From Flaccisagitta enflata (taxonomy: Eukaryota > Chaetognatha > Sagittoidea > Aphragmophora): 64,000 nucleotides of DNA. Below, one piece after another: positions 11,401 through 22,673 of this stretch (position 1 is the first letter of the stretch; each line of letters starts with the position of its first letter). The stretch spans positions 65,534,001 to 65,598,000 of the forward strand of contig OZ231126.1 of NCBI GenBank assembly GCA_965153355.1, in the 5' to 3' direction. The position numbers were made by a program, and so were the translations under genes. The notes under the pieces were generated by a model, which was not told the origin of the DNA, did not search any database, and saw only the letters and a list, made by a program, of their open reading frames with translations.

Positions 11401-14035
11401 GGGTGGTCGACATTTGCGGGGTTTATCCAACACTCGCAAGAAAGTGATTGACACTCATAGGGGAGGTAGTTTACACTCGTGGAGGGTGTCCACTCCTTAG
11501 GTAGTTGACATTTGGAGGAAGTCAACCCTTGCAGGGGTTAGTCAACACTTTTAGGGGTAGTTGACAACTGCGGGGGAAGTCAACACTTGCAGGGTGTAGT
11601 TGACACTTGCGGGGGAAGTCAACAATTGAGGGGTAGTTGATACTTGCGGAAGGTAGTTAGGGGCCAGAGAGCACTTGTGGGGGGTAGTTGGCATGTGTGA
11701 GGGGCAGTCAACACTTGCCTGAGGTAGTCAACACTTGAGGGGGATAGTAGACACTTGCCGGGTGTAGTCAACAATTGCAAGGGGTAATCAAAATTTGTGG
11801 GGAATAAATGACACTTTTGGGGGTACTCAAACTTTTGGGGGTAGTCAACACTTAGGGGGTAGTTGACACTTGTTGTGGGTAATTAACTCTTACAAGGGGT
11901 AGTCGACACATGTGGAGGGAAATTGACATTTGCCAGAGGTAGTCGACACTTGCAGGGGATAGTCAACACTTGTGGGTGATACTTGACACTTGGAGGGAGA
12001 GTTCTCACTGGCGCGGACTACTGACCAGTCTACACTTCCGGGGGGTAGTAAACACTTGCAGGGGTTGTTTACACTTGCTGGGGTTAGTGGACACTTGCCG
12101 GAGGTAAACAACTTGCAGGGAGTAGTGGGGGTGGTAGTCAACACTTGCAGGGGCTAGTTGACACTTTTGGGGGTAGTCAACACTAGCTGGTAGTAGTTGA
12201 CACTTGGGAGGGGTAGTCAAAGCTTGAGGGTAGTCGACATATGTTGGGGGTAGTGAACACTTGCGGGGGGTAGTTGACACATGCAGGGGACAGTTAACAT
12301 TTGCTAGGGGTAGTGGGGGTATTCATGACTTGGGAGGGGGTAGATAACACTTGTGGGGGGGTAGTTTGCACTTGCAAGGGTAGTTGAGAACTGGGAGGGT
12401 GGTCAACACTTGTGGGGGGTAGTCGACACTAGCGGGGGGTAGTTGACACTAGCGGGGGTTAGTTGACACTAGCGGGGGGTAGTCAACACCTCCGGTAGCT
12501 AGTCAACACTTGTGGGGGTTTGTTGACACTCGGGCAGGTAGTCCTCACTTGCAGGGGGTAATTGACACATGCAGGGGGCGCAAGTCAACACTTATGGGGG
12601 GTATTTGACACTTTTGGGGGTAGTTGACACTTGCAGGGGGTGGTCGACACTTGCAGGGGTATGTTGACACTTACAGGGGTTAGGTGACACTTGCGGTGGG
12701 TAGTGGACACTTAGGGGGGCTAGTTGACACTTGCTGAGGGTAATCGACCCTTGCAGGGGGCAGTCAACACTTGTGGGGGTTAGTTAACACTTGCGGGGGT
12801 AGTTGACACTTGCAGGGGGTAGTCAACACTTGTGAGTTGACACTTGTGGGAGACACACGCAGGGGGTAGTTAACATTGGGGGTAGTTGACACTTGCCAGG
12901 GTAGTCAACACTTAAATACTCAACACTTGCAGAGGGTTGTTGACACTTGCGAAGGTAGTTGACACTTGCGGGGGGGTAGTTGACACTTGTGGGGGTAGTT
13001 GAAACTAGGGGTAGTTGACCCTTGGGGGGGTAGTTGACACTTGTGGAGGGTAGTTGACACTTGCAGGGGGGTAGTTGACACTTGGGACAGTGGTCGACAC
13101 TTGCGCGGGTATGTTGACACTTTCAGGGGGTAGGTGACAAGTGCGGGGGGTAGTCAACACTTGAGGGGTTTAGTGGACACTTTGGGGGCTAGTGGACAAT
13201 TGGGGGGGCTAGTGGACACTTGGGGAGGATAGTGGACACTTGTGGGGCGTAGTCAACCCTTCGTGGGATAGTCAGCACTTCCGGGGATTAGTTAACACTT
13301 GCGGGGGTTAGTTGACACTGGCGGGGGTAGTTGACACTTGCGGGGGGTAGTTGACACTTGTATGGGGTAGTCAACACTCCCGGGGGTAGTTGCCACTTGA
13401 GGGTGGTAGTTGACGCTTGAGGGTGGTAGTTGACACTTGCTGGGGGTAGTCAACATTTGGGGGGGCATCAACACTTGCGGGGGGTATTTGCCACTTGCAG
13501 GGGGTTGTTGACACCTGTTGGGGGGAATTGACACTTGGGGGGTAATGTAAACTTGTGGGGGGTAGTTGACACTTCTGGGGGGTAGTTGACACTTCTGGGG
13601 GGTAGTTGACACTTTTGGGGAGGTAGTTGACACTTGAGGGGGATAGTTGACACTTGCAGGGGGTAGTCAACATTTTAGGGGTACTCAACACTTGCGGGGG
13701 GTAGTTGACACTTTGAGGGGAGAGTAGACATTTCGGGGGGTGGTCCACACTTGTGGAGGGTAGTTCACACTTGAGGGGGTAATTGACTCTTGCGGAGGGG
13801 ATAGTCAACACTTGACACTGGCAGGGGTATGTTGACACTTGCAGGGGGTAGGTGACAATAAGGGGGGGATAGTAAAAACTTGTGAGGGTCTGTTGACACT
13901 TGGGGGTTGTCCACACTTGCCAGGGGTAGTTGACACTTGCGGGGGGGCGGGTAGTCAACACTTGAGGGGGGTAGTTGACACTCGCGGGGTTAGTGGACTC
14001 TTGCGAGGGTAGTCCACACTTACGGGAGTTGGACA
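11401..14035 (-). repeat. ~20-bp minisatellite, right arm (inverted)
   Basis: About 130 diverged copies of TAGTTGACACTTGCGGGGGG, the reverse complement of the left array. G runs are now on the plus strand. Copies vary more than in the left arm and degrade toward 14035. Long open frames here (up to 221 codons) are a by-product of the repeat length. Confidence 0.95.
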
Positions 14036-14408
14036 CTGTCGTATTGTATGTTGTTACAGATACATTTGTTAATAGAGATTACGTCGAGACAGAGATCCTG
14101 TCGTCCTGTCATACAGTCATGTGATTACACGTGTACACGCAATAGTAAAGTGATTATTTTGAATCCACACAGTCTCAATATTTTCGATTGGAAACACCAG
14201 CAGCAAAGAAAATCGTCATACCAAAAATATGAGCCTGAAGAATCTGACAGAATCTGACAGAATCTGAGTTGGTGTCTTGATTCTTTTTTTCTTATCTAGG
14301 CTTTAAAATTTCAAGCGCTAGTACTCGGTGCATTGATTAACCCCTTATGATTTATCTGTGACAAGTTTTGTTCGCTAAAATTGCCCCAGAGCCAGGGTCT
14401 TTGTTAAA

Positions 14409-14770
14409 CAAGGCCAACACCTATAAGTCGCGTGCGAGACTTTCTGATTTCGAATGACTTAGAATGCCTAAGAATGACTTAGAATGACTTTGAATGACCT
14501 AAAATGACTTAAAATGACCAACAAGGACTTAAAATGATGGAATGACCTAATAACCAAAAATGACTTAGAGTGACTTAAAATGACTTAAAGTGACTTAAAA
14601 TGACTTAGAATGACTTAGAATGACTTAAAATGCCTTAAAATTACTTGGAATGACTTAAAATAACTTAAAGAAATAAAAGTGATAAAAAAAGTAAAGTGTG
14701 ACCGACCGACCGACCGACCGACCGACCGACCGACGGACAAAGCGGGTTGAAGAGTCGCGTGCACGCGACT
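14409..14770 (-). mobile_element. HINE-like element with ~10-bp core array
   Basis: Begins CAAGGCCAACACCTATAAGT-CGCGTGC. The core (about 14450-14670) is a tandem array of AATGACTTAG/AAATGACTTA units. Then come (GACC)n, GACGGACAAAGCGGG and the hairpin AGTCGCGTGCACGCGACT (14753-14770) plus AAAAA. Both ends and a tandem core are complete here. Confidence 0.8.
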
Positions 14771-15372
14771 AAAAATTGTTAAAGAATCTGGATTCTAAGC
14801 CACAGAAACGGGAAGGTAATCCACAGAAACCGGCGATTTTTCGTGTTGTGATGACGGGGGGTCACAGTATTGTTGCAGATGGGTGGGGAGGGACGTACAA
14901 CCCCGACATACAAGCATACACAAATAGTGTCTGAACCACTAGTCTTTTTTTCACTTTGTCACTGAATTATTTCAGATGGACGGAAAGGGCCTCTTATAGA
15001 GTTGGATGTTTGCAAATAAAAATGCTTTTTTTTACTATTCTCAAATCACGTATTTATTTAATTTGTAATCCTTGGACACACTAATGCTACATACAACACC
15101 GTAGGGGTTCACAACTCATTAACCTTTTTTCCACCTAGGGTGCGTCCCTACGATCTGTGCAGAGATAAATTATTACAGCAAATACACAAATAAGATAAAT
15201 CTTTACCAAATCGATCTCAGTTCGGCAAAAAAATAAACAAATAAAAATCATGGTAATGGATCAGATAAGTAAATGCATGAATACAAACTAAGCGCCTATG
15301 TTATTATGGAGGAAATGAGTTGTTTCGACCATGATGTTTTGTCACCAAAAGCTAATTACAGCGCGACAACAT
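14771..15372. other. 3' flank of dsRBD gene; degenerate repeat
   Basis: At 14860-15010 a diverged repeat (GGGGTCACAGTATTG…GCCTCTTATAGAGT) related to 32610-32775 and, reversed, 57120-57290. A complementary-strand AATAAA (TTTATT near 15054) could serve the minus-strand dsRBD gene. Confidence 0.4.
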
Positions 15373-18090
15373 TCATAAAACAGTTTGACGCTGGGCAATC
15401 ATAGTCTTGAGATGCTTGACCGCTTTGACAAACGCGTCGGCCTCGGCGGCGACACGATCAGCCCCTTTGCCGCCGAAAACCAACAATCGATCGAATCTGC
15501 GCTTCCGATTCCATTGAAACTCTTCGACTTCCTCGTAATTTGGGTCAAAGTCCAATTTTAGGAAACAAAGTGATCTGTCGGTGGCGTTGCGTCCACGCAC
15601 AATCTCTTTAGCGCTAGTGGCGCGCTCTCTCACTACCGGCTCGACAACAACTTTAACACCAGACCGTTCCAACACTTGACGCCGATATCCAGTCGTATTG
15701 GTGGAGAAGTCGTCCACGTCAAAAAATGAATCTCCAGTAGACCAGTCCGTGGATCGGCTCTCTCGGAATGAGCTGTAGGAAGCACCCATTCCGCTGTCAT
15801 CCATGTTGAAGAACACGCGCGCGAGGATTTTCGGGTCGCACGAAGCTTTGCGAGGCTCAGAGCATGTCCGCTGACGTCGCCTCTTTTTCGCCTCCACTTT
15901 GCCATCGATATCATCCGGCCTCTCGGCCATTGTCATGAGTTCTGTTTTGTCGCGGATGTTTGCGTAGGAGCTTGCCCTAGAAGACAAGCCGGTAAAAGAT
16001 TCGTTGTTACTAGAGTTCAAACGGAAATGAGCTCGAGGGGTTAATCCAACAGTATTTTGATTATTAGAGGAAATGGAACGCCCGGCGATAGGAGACGGTG
16101 GTCCATCATGCGAAGGAGACGGCGAGGGAAAAATCACTTGGGGAGGCGCCATCTTCCCAGAATCGCCATCTGATAACGCCATCGCGACGGGTGCAGTCCT
16201 TAAGGGAGATGATGTGCGTGGCACTGGGCTCTTTGGACGATCGTCAGATACAGGAACAGCGTTGTCTTCTAAGTCCAGCTTTGGATCTTCTCTTTTAGTA
16301 GACGGATTCTTGGTCACGTGCGGATCTACCGGATCAACACCAGCATCAGTTAATTTTGCTTTCACGATGGAAGAGGAAGCAGGCACGACATTTCCAACCG
16401 CTATGGTTACCTTTTCATCGGCTTTGGTTATCTTTTTCCTGTCAATGCCGGATTTTCCTTCTTTGAGCTCCGCCTTGTAACGATACTTCAAATGTTGCCA
16501 CATGTTGTGCGCCGCGTTACGACTAGCCGCATCCCGAGACACGCCGCAACCACTCTTGAACATTTCACCTTGGATAGAAACGATGCAATTGAACAATTGC
16601 GGTTTACTGTCGGAGGATGTCGACCCTTTGCTGTTGGTTTTCATCTTCGTGATTTTGTATTCGGGCGTCTCCAAATCCAGTCTTTCTACAATATCATCCA
16701 ACTCATCCTCGGCATTAGCGACCAAATCCATCGCCGAATCCTCGACTTCGCTCGGGGCAAGTGAGGTAAGGGATGCAGAAGGGAGCGCATCCTCATCTCC
16801 CGCATCCAAAATCGAGTTATTGCTATTCAGCGATCCTCCAACTACCAATCCGACCGGAAACGATGCAGGAACGGAAGCGTTGGTATCCTCTGCGTGGAGC
16901 TGGCGAAGCAAATCTTTCGCCGCTGCTTGTTTGATTTCTTTTTTCTTCGTAGCAAAGTCGCAGTCACCGCCGCTATCGCTGCGACCCACCTTCCTTTGGT
17001 CATCGATAATCACTTGGGCGATGATTCCGCCATTGACAGGATCTTCATCGAAAGACGCAGGCGGCAATTTGCGACTTTCTAGATGCTCTTTGAGCTGCCC
17101 GACGTAATTTACGGCGTCTTTAGGATGACTTGGGGATTCCACGTCGGTAAGAGAAGCGCGCGTTTTGTTGAAGCTGACGACATTCTTGCTGATGTTTTCA
17201 TCGGTGCAGCCGCCGTGTTGAACATTCTCAACTAAGTCAGGAAGCCTCGACTGGTTCCTTTTTCTGGAGGACGCGGACAGCATAAAGAAAAGCGCCTTGG
17301 CAGCGGCGTTTTTCGCTTCTTTCTTTCGCTTTCCTTCTCCAACAACGGACAAACCAATTTCCGGCAACTTAACTTCCACGCAAAAATCACCATTAGTTGA
17401 GGAGGCCGTTAGAGGGACGCCATACTGAGGAGCGCCCACACGTCGACGCACAGCTTCTTCTTGCAGTTTGCCAACGTAATTGACAAATTTCTCGTCGGCA
17501 GAGGGTCCGAGTTGCAAAGATTCTTTGCCAGAACCTACAAAAGATTTCTGGGACGATAGTGATTTGAAGGAAATTTCGGAAATGGAATCGGATTGATCTC
17601 GCGGCTGATCGAGTGTTGGCATTGCGGAAGATGCGATAGGAACCGAAACGGCCGCAGATGGGTGATCGAAGGCATGCGCTGAAGGCGTGGCGCCACCAGT
17701 TGAGGCTATTGGTGCGTCATCTATCGGCGCTGGCGACTCGCTTGTCGGCGCCGATTTATCAGCTTGATTGGCCAGGCTACTCTCGATGGTTAGCCCAGCG
17801 GCCCCGGGATGATCTTCTGTGATCAAAAACCACAATTCTTTAGCGGCGGAGCTTTTGGCTTCTTTCTTGTTTTTTCCACCACCTTGAGCCGAGATCCCGA
17901 AAGCTTTAACCGTGCAAATAAAAGCAAACGCCGAGGCTCCATCAGGAGATGGAAATGTGTAATCTGGCATGGGATCACCGCGGGACTGAGCGCGCTCTTG
18001 CAATTTACCGATGGCGTTGAAATTATCAATCGTGCCGTGCGAGGATGAAGTTAAAGCAGAAACGGATGAGGCGGTATCGGACTTGGTGCT
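15373..18090 (-). CDS. multi-dsRBD double-stranded-RNA-binding protein, large terminal exon
   Basis: About 905 codons are open from an acceptor CTACAG (18091-18096) to the TGA at 15373. Numbering from the Leu codon at 18003, dsRBD-like domains lie at about -9 to 63, 172-243, 296-370 and 434-509. The first three share an N-x-x-G-[KQ]-L-[QK]-E start and the basic KKEAKxxAAK or KKEIKQAAAK helix that contacts dsRNA; the fourth is weaker. The linkers are Ser/Pro/Asp-rich. A basic motif (KKRRRQR, about 695) could be a nuclear signal. No deaminase, kinase or RNase III domain is present, so this resembles Staufen/PRKRA-type binders rather than an enzyme; the exact subfamily is unclear. There is no ATG in the N-terminal part, so the start lies in an upstream exon, possibly 25525. 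Plus-strand ORFs here are shadows. Confidence 0.85.
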   Translation of the reverse strand, partial: STKSDTASSVSALTSSSHGTIDNFNAIGKLQERAQSRGDPMPDYTFPSPDGASAFAFICTVKAFGISAQGGGKNKKEAKSSAAKELWFLITEDHPGAAGLTIESSLANQADKSAPTSESPAPIDDAPIASTGGATPSAHAFDHPSAAVSVPIASSAMPTLDQPRDQSDSISEISFKSLSSQKSFVGSGKESLQLGPSADEKFVNYVGKLQEEAVRRRVGAPQYGVPLTASSTNGDFCVEVKLPEIGLSVVGEGKRKKEAKNAAAKALFFMLSASSRKRNQSRLPDLVENVQHGGCTDENISKNVVSFNKTRASLTDVESPSHPKDAVNYVGQLKEHLESRKLPPASFDEDPVNGGIIAQVIIDDQRKVGRSDSGGDCDFATKKKEIKQAAAKDLLRQLHAEDTNASVPASFPVGLVVGGSLNSNNSILDAGDEDALPSASLTSLAPSEVEDSAMDLVANAEDELDDIVERLDLETPEYKITKMKTNSKGSTSSDSKPQLFNCIVSIQGEMFKSGCGVSRDAASRNAAHNMWQHLKYRYKAELKEGKSGIDRKKITKADEKVTIAVGNVVPASSSIVKAKLTDAGVDPVDPHVTKNPSTKREDPKLDLEDNAVPVSDDRPKSPVPRTSSPLRTAPVAMALSDGDSGKMAPPQVIFPSPSPSHDGPPSPIAGRSISSNNQNTVGLTPRAHFRLNSSNNESFTGLSSRASSYANIRDKTELMTMAERPDDIDGKVEAKKRRRQRTCSEPRKASCDPKILARVFFNMDDSGMGASYSSFRESRSTDWSTGDSFFDVDDFSTNTTGYRRQVLERSGVKVVVEPVVRERATSAKEIVRGRNATDRSLCFLKLDFDPNYEEVEEFQWNRKRRFDRLLVFGGKGADRVAAEADAFVKAVKHLKTMIAQRQTVL

Positions 18091-18104
18091 CTGTAGGTGG
18101 GTTT

Positions 18105-19925
18105 CATAAGACAGGAATAGAGAGCCACTATCAAAGCCTATTTTTAGACCTGGTATGCATCCTCGAGGTTAAATGACGACTCTAGCCCTTTGGTTGACTG
18201 AAGGAACCCATAAATGTGCATTTTTGTGGAATTCCAGGTAGCACGGGCTCTATATCTGTCAGGGGTATTACCCCCATTTTCTTCTCGGTTTTCAAGTCTC
18301 TCAATTTGACACATTTTAGCTTCTTTCCTTTATAACTTCTTGTAGAAGTGAGTAAAACCCCTGGGATTGGTTTTATTTGAAAGATGATATGAAGTAGATT
18401 TCCTTAAACTATAAACATGGGATGAGGGGCCCTAAGGGGCCCCTAGGGGGCCCTTGAAGGAACCCCAAATGTCCTAAAATGGCAGAATTGCAACAAAATC
18501 TAGTAATATTTCCATTCAAATCTTACTTGAATTACTTGACAAACTTAACCTCAACATCATTTGACCTATCTAGTAACTTTGTAAAAGAAAAGAGATACAG
18601 TTTGCAAATAGGGCCCTTGGGGGTACCCAACGTAAGGTCCCAAATACCCCAAAAATCCTGCACATTTTAAAAACTTAAAAATTTTCATTGATAAAAGACT
18701 GGGATCAAATGTATGCAATTTGATTTGAAACATGATTTGATGAAAAGGTATAACTAATTCAATGCTTGTAGTGAGGGGCCCAAAAGTGCCCAGTAGGGGG
18801 CTCAAAAGTACCCAGTAGGGGCCCCTAAATATCCAAAAACCGGAAAATTTTATACGAATTGAGAATTTTCTCCATTTTAGTTCTAACAACCACCTAAGAT
18901 TTATTATAAGAATATTGTTGAGCTTCTCTGATAAATATTTTGGCGATTGCTAAGGTATTCACATAGCAAAAGGGGCCCAAAGGGTACCTTAAATGCAAAG
19001 TATAGCTAAACAGGAAGCCCAAGGGCAATATGTGGTCAGCAATACCCATTGCCTTGCTTTGCATGGTTGTTAATCGGAATGGGAGGCAGGGCAGCGGCCC
19101 TGAAGGGGACAAAGCCCTGTAGAACAGAGGGGACTTTCATTTGTCTTTCTGTCCGTCCGCCCCCCAGACCCTCTCATGCCTGAAATCTGCCCTCTTAGGC
19201 CTAAAATCTGCCTTCTCAGGCCTGAAATCTGCCCTCTCAGGCCTTGAATCTGAAAGGGCAGATTTCAGGCCTGAGAGGGCAGATTCAAGGCCTGAGAGGG
19301 CAGATTTCAGACCTGAGAAGGCATATTTTAGACCTAAGATGGCAGATTTCAGGCCTGAGAAGGCCTGGGGGGGACGAATGCAAGAACGGACGAATGAAAG
19401 TCCCCTTTGTTCTACAGGACTTTGTCCCCTTTGGGACTGGAATCTGGGAAAGATAATGTCTTGTCTCTATCTTTAGCAGTTTAGGAGCTAGAGCTCTCTG
19501 AAGTGAATGACCATTTTTCTGAAATGTACTTTTTCCATAGGGATTGCAAAAGTAATTTTAACAATGTTTTCATTCAAACCAATGTCGTTTCTAAACAAAA
19601 AAAGATACCAGATACCAGATACTAGACACCAGATTGATGCCAAATGAATGAACGATCCAAGGGTTTTCTAACGGTCTAAGATTTAAATGAGTTTGTCTGA
19701 GTTTCAATGGCTTAATCAACCATTCAAAGCTGCGTCCAGCGTTGTATGGCAAGGGACTTCAGGGACGTTACTGTCGGGCTTGAAAGTTTGTCGGGCTTGA
19801 AAATGTGTTATGAACAAATTTTGTGAGAAGGGAAAAAAAAGAAAAGAGAGAGAGAGAGAGTGGCAGACAGACAGAAAGACAGACAGACAGATAAACACAA
19901 CAGAAAAAGTTTATTGAATCAAATT
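18105..19925 (+). repeat. left arm of 5.6-kb inverted duplication
   Basis: 18105-18995 and 19440-19925 are the reverse complement of 22790-23690 and 21150-21812 plus 22674-22780. Landmarks are CCTGACAGATATAGAGCCCG at the outer end and the CAGACAGACAGATAAACACA region at the inner end. The arm starts about 15 bp from the dsRBD exon and lies inside the proposed first intron. Confidence 0.85.
19014..19437. mobile_element. 'GGGCAGCGGCCCC' element (family 2), copy A
   Basis: Inverted ends GGGCAGCGGCCCTGAAGGGG … CCCCTTTGGGAC with CTGTAGAACAGAGGGGACTT, then a GTCC-type tract. The core is a ~21-bp array (GGCCTGAAATCTGCCCTCTC) that flips orientation at about 19250. The right arm of the inverted duplication lacks this insertion at the matching position (near 22785). 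Confidence 0.75.
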
Positions 19926-19978
19926 CTACGTGGGAAACGATAAATGAGTTTGCAAGAAAAAATGAGGAAAGGGTTTGA

Positions 19979-20338
19979 ATGATATGTGATGATGATTTGA
20001 ATGCTTTGCCCAATCCTACTATACACTTTTTAGATACTGTTTTTGCACAATACACTAAATTGTATGAATCAATTGAAAACAATCTATTTGATAAAGAAGT
20101 AACCATTTTGATACAAAACACTTGTTTATTTGTTGCATTTTTTGCATTCAGAAAGCATAGAAATCATGGCAAATCAGTAAAAAGGCTGTCGTGCTTAGAC
20201 TTGCCGTTGTGCTTGGAATTGGCTTTGAAGTCCCTAGGCGCCAAGCTGCCATACATCACTGGCTGTGTCCATACCCCGAACCTATTTATTGGTCCTGAAT
20301 CAGCCACAACCCTTGCGGGTTTTCTACCGGCCCTGTGA
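19979..20338 (+). CDS. 119-aa ORF in spacer of inverted duplication
   Basis: ATG-started frame ending TGA. The first 80 codons have varied composition (for example NPTIHFLDTVFAQYTKLYES) and are not repeat-derived. The C-terminal third is less convincing. No family recognised, and no splice sites or second copy seen. It could be a remnant of a transposon gene. Confidence 0.25.
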   Translation: MICDDDLNALPNPTIHFLDTVFAQYTKLYESIENNLFDKEVTILIQNTCLFVAFFAFRKHRNHGKSVKRLSCLDLPLCLELALKSLGAKLPYITGCVHTPNLFIGPESATTLAGFLPAL

Positions 20339-20411
20339 TGCATATAGGGAATAAGAATGGGTTCCCCTTTGTAGAAGTGACCTGTTTTTTGGTAGAAGTG
20401 ACCCGTTTTTT

Positions 20412-20640
20412 AGTCGCTGCCTAGCGACTCTATAAGAGGGTCTGTCCTATGTATGTATGTATGTATAGGGAACGCGAAAATTTAATGACGCAAAATCGAC
20501 TGAAAAACGGATTTCTGACCATCACAGCTCCTACCTGGCGTCAATACAGCCCCCGCCCACTCACATACTGCCCCTGCCCACCCGCAATACTGCCCCTGCC
20601 CACCAGCAGCGACTACTGATTGGCCGTGTATCCGGCCTTG
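20412..20640 (+). mobile_element. complete HINE-like element
   Basis: Hairpin AGTCGCTGCCTAGCGACT (20412-20429), CTATAAGAGGGTCTGTCC, a GTAT microsatellite, three CTGCCCCTGCCCACC modules, GCGACT, and the end GTGTATCCGGCCTTG followed by TTT. Confidence 0.8.
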
Positions 20641-20649
20641 TTTCTCGAA

Positions 20650-20905
20650 AGCGACCTGCAAGATGACAGGTCCCTAATGGAGCCTGGCAGAGCTTTGCAG
20701 GTCACTTCTCTTCTTGAAAAAAGTTAGAGTACAGAACGGAGCCCTTTACAGGTCATTAACTTCATGTCTATTAGTTAAAGAAACCAGTTGAAGGCTACGT
20801 TCTGTACTCTAACTCTTCACTAAAGGAGAAGTGACCAGTAAGGCTGCGTGGTTGCGGATTCATTTTCCACAAACCTGTCATAAAATGACCTGCAAGTGAT
20901 TGGTC
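20650..20905. repeat. palindromic element
   Basis: GCAGGTCACTTCTC…AGTTAGAGTACAGAACG is mirrored by CGTTCTGTACTCTAACT…GAGAAGTGACC, and the outer ACCTGCAAGATGACAGGT pairs roughly with ACCTGTCAT…GACCTGCAAG. A small hairpin MITE is likely. Confidence 0.6.
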
Positions 20906-21208
20906 GTTCCAGGTTTCTTTTCTGCAAAAAATGGGTCACCATAAATCTCTACTTTCTGCGTCGTGCTTATCAGCCCTTGAATCTTCCCTTACAGACTTCA
21001 AATTAGCTGTGTCTTGTCTCAGAGGATAAACATAGGTTGCGAGCTTGTTTCCTTACAAGGTTCTAGGAGGATTAGATAAATCATTGGAAATCTTCATATT
21101 TTTGTCAATACATGGCCTCGCAACTTCACCCCGCTTTGTTCGTTGGTTAGTTGGTTTGATTCAATAAAGTTTTTTTGTTGTGTTTATATGTCTGTCTGTC
21201 TGTCTGCC

Positions 21209-21211
<3 letters not shown>

Positions 21212-21296
<85 letters not shown>
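21212..21296 (+). repeat. (CT)n microsatellite after (GTCT)n
   Basis: A pure CT run following GTCTGTCTGTCTGTCTGCC. Confidence 0.97.
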
Positions 21297-21300
<4 letters not shown>

Positions 21301-21558
21301 CTTTTTTTTCCCTTCCTACAAAATCTGTTCACAACACATTTTCAAGCCCGACAATCTTTCAAGCCCGACAGTGACGTCCCTGAAGTCCCTTTCCATACAT
21401 CGCTGGACGCAGCTTTGAATAGTTGATTAAGGCGTTGAAACTCAAACCAACTCATTTTAATCTTAGACCGTTAGAAAACCCTTGAATCATTCATTTATAT
21501 GGCACCAACCTGGTATCTAGTATCTGGTGTCTGATATCTAGTATCTGGTATCCTTTTT

Positions 21559-21752
21559 AGTCGCGTGCTATGCGACTCTACACCCCGTTTTGTCCGTCGG
21601 TCGGTCGGACGGTTGGTTGGTCGGTTGGTCCCCATTTTTCTTTTATGTTTTTGCGGTCTTTAACCTCACTGCACTTGCTTAAGTGCTTTATTAACTCAAA
21701 TGCTGCCCCTGCCCACCCGCACGCGACTAAGGTAGCCTTGTATCGGGCCTTG
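21559..21752 (+). mobile_element. complete HINE-like element with empty-site control
   Basis: Hairpin AGTCGCGTGCTATGCGACT, GTCGGTCGG tract, CTGCCCCTGCCCACCCGC-ACGCGACT, end TATCGGGCCTTG. The left arm of the inverted duplication reads straight through at the equivalent site (near 19600), placing the insertion within a run of T. Confidence 0.85.
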
Positions 21753-21812
21753 TTTATTTAGAAACAACATTGGTTTGAATGAAAACATTTCCAAAATTAG
21801 ATCTGCAATCCC

Positions 21813-22673
21813 CAGGCCTGTATATTATTCAAAGGGTCTGATGATGGGGAAGAAAATCAAAGGGGGCAAAAAGAGAAAAAAAGGAAATTTAGGGAAAATA
21901 TAACTTTTTACAGTACCAAATCATAAAACTCAATTAGAAAAACACAATTTAGCACTATTTAAGCCTTAACTACATTGTTTTATTGCTATATGGGGAAGAA
22001 AATCATAGATACAACCAGTCGCCCAAGGGCAATATGTGGTCAGCGATACCCGTTGCCCTGCTTCGTATGTTGGTGATTGTAGGTGATGGGTAGCAGGGCA
22101 GCGGCCCCAAAGGGGACGATGTCCTGTAGAACACAGGGGGAATTTTGTTCGTCCGTCCGTCCCTCTGTGCGGGCCTCGAGGCAGGGATTTGAGCCTGGAG
22201 GCTGGGATTTGAGCCTGGAGGCTGGGATTTGAGCCTGGAGGCTGGGATTTGAGCCTGGAGGCTGGGATTTGAGCCTGGAGGCTGGGATTTGAGCCTTGAG
22301 GCTGGGACTTTGGCCTTTAGGCTGGGATTTGAGCCTGGAGGCTGGGATTTGAGCCTGGAGGCTGGGATTTGAGCCTAAAGGCTGGGATTTGAGCCTGGAG
22401 GCTGGGATTTGAGCCTAAAGGCTGGGATTTGAGCCTTGAGGATGGGATTTTAGCCTTGAGGATGGGATTTGAGCCTTCAGGCCGGGATTTGAGCCTCGAG
22501 GCCGGGGGGGGGGACGCACGCACGAACGAACGAACGAAAGTCCCCCTGTGTTCTACAGGACATCGTCCCCTTCGGGGCCGCTGCCCAAAAACACGACGCG
22601 ATGCATCGCGGGGAAGAAAATCAAAGGCAGGGGGGGAAAAAAATCGAAAGCGACTCAATAATATACACCCCAG
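21813..22673. mobile_element. hAT-like non-autonomous element, 8-bp target duplication
   Basis: Ends CAGGCCTGTATATTATT and, inverted, CTGGGGTGTATATTATT (14 of 17 match). Flanks GCAATCCC (21805-21812) and GCAATTCC (22674-22681) form an 8-bp duplication with one change. The left arm of the inverted duplication has a single uninterrupted copy of the site. A family-2 element is nested inside. Confidence 0.8.
22096..22586. mobile_element. family 2 element, copy B
   Basis: Inverted ends of about 70 bp (GGGCAGCGGCCCCAAAGGGG … and its complement ending GGGGCCGCTGCCC), GTCCGTCCGTCC and ACGAACGAACGA tracts just inside, and a core of about 16 copies of the 20-bp unit GGCTGGGATTTGAGCCTGGA. Preceded by CCCAAGGGCAATATGTGGTC, which also precedes copy A. 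Confidence 0.9.

Noticed and set aside
13371-14036. 221-codon minus-strand ORF
   Set aside because: It is the right arm of the same minisatellite read through; unit variation would scramble the protein.
16073-17107. Plus-strand ORFs up to 201 codons
   Set aside because: Antisense to the dsRBD exon, whose own frame has clear domain motifs.
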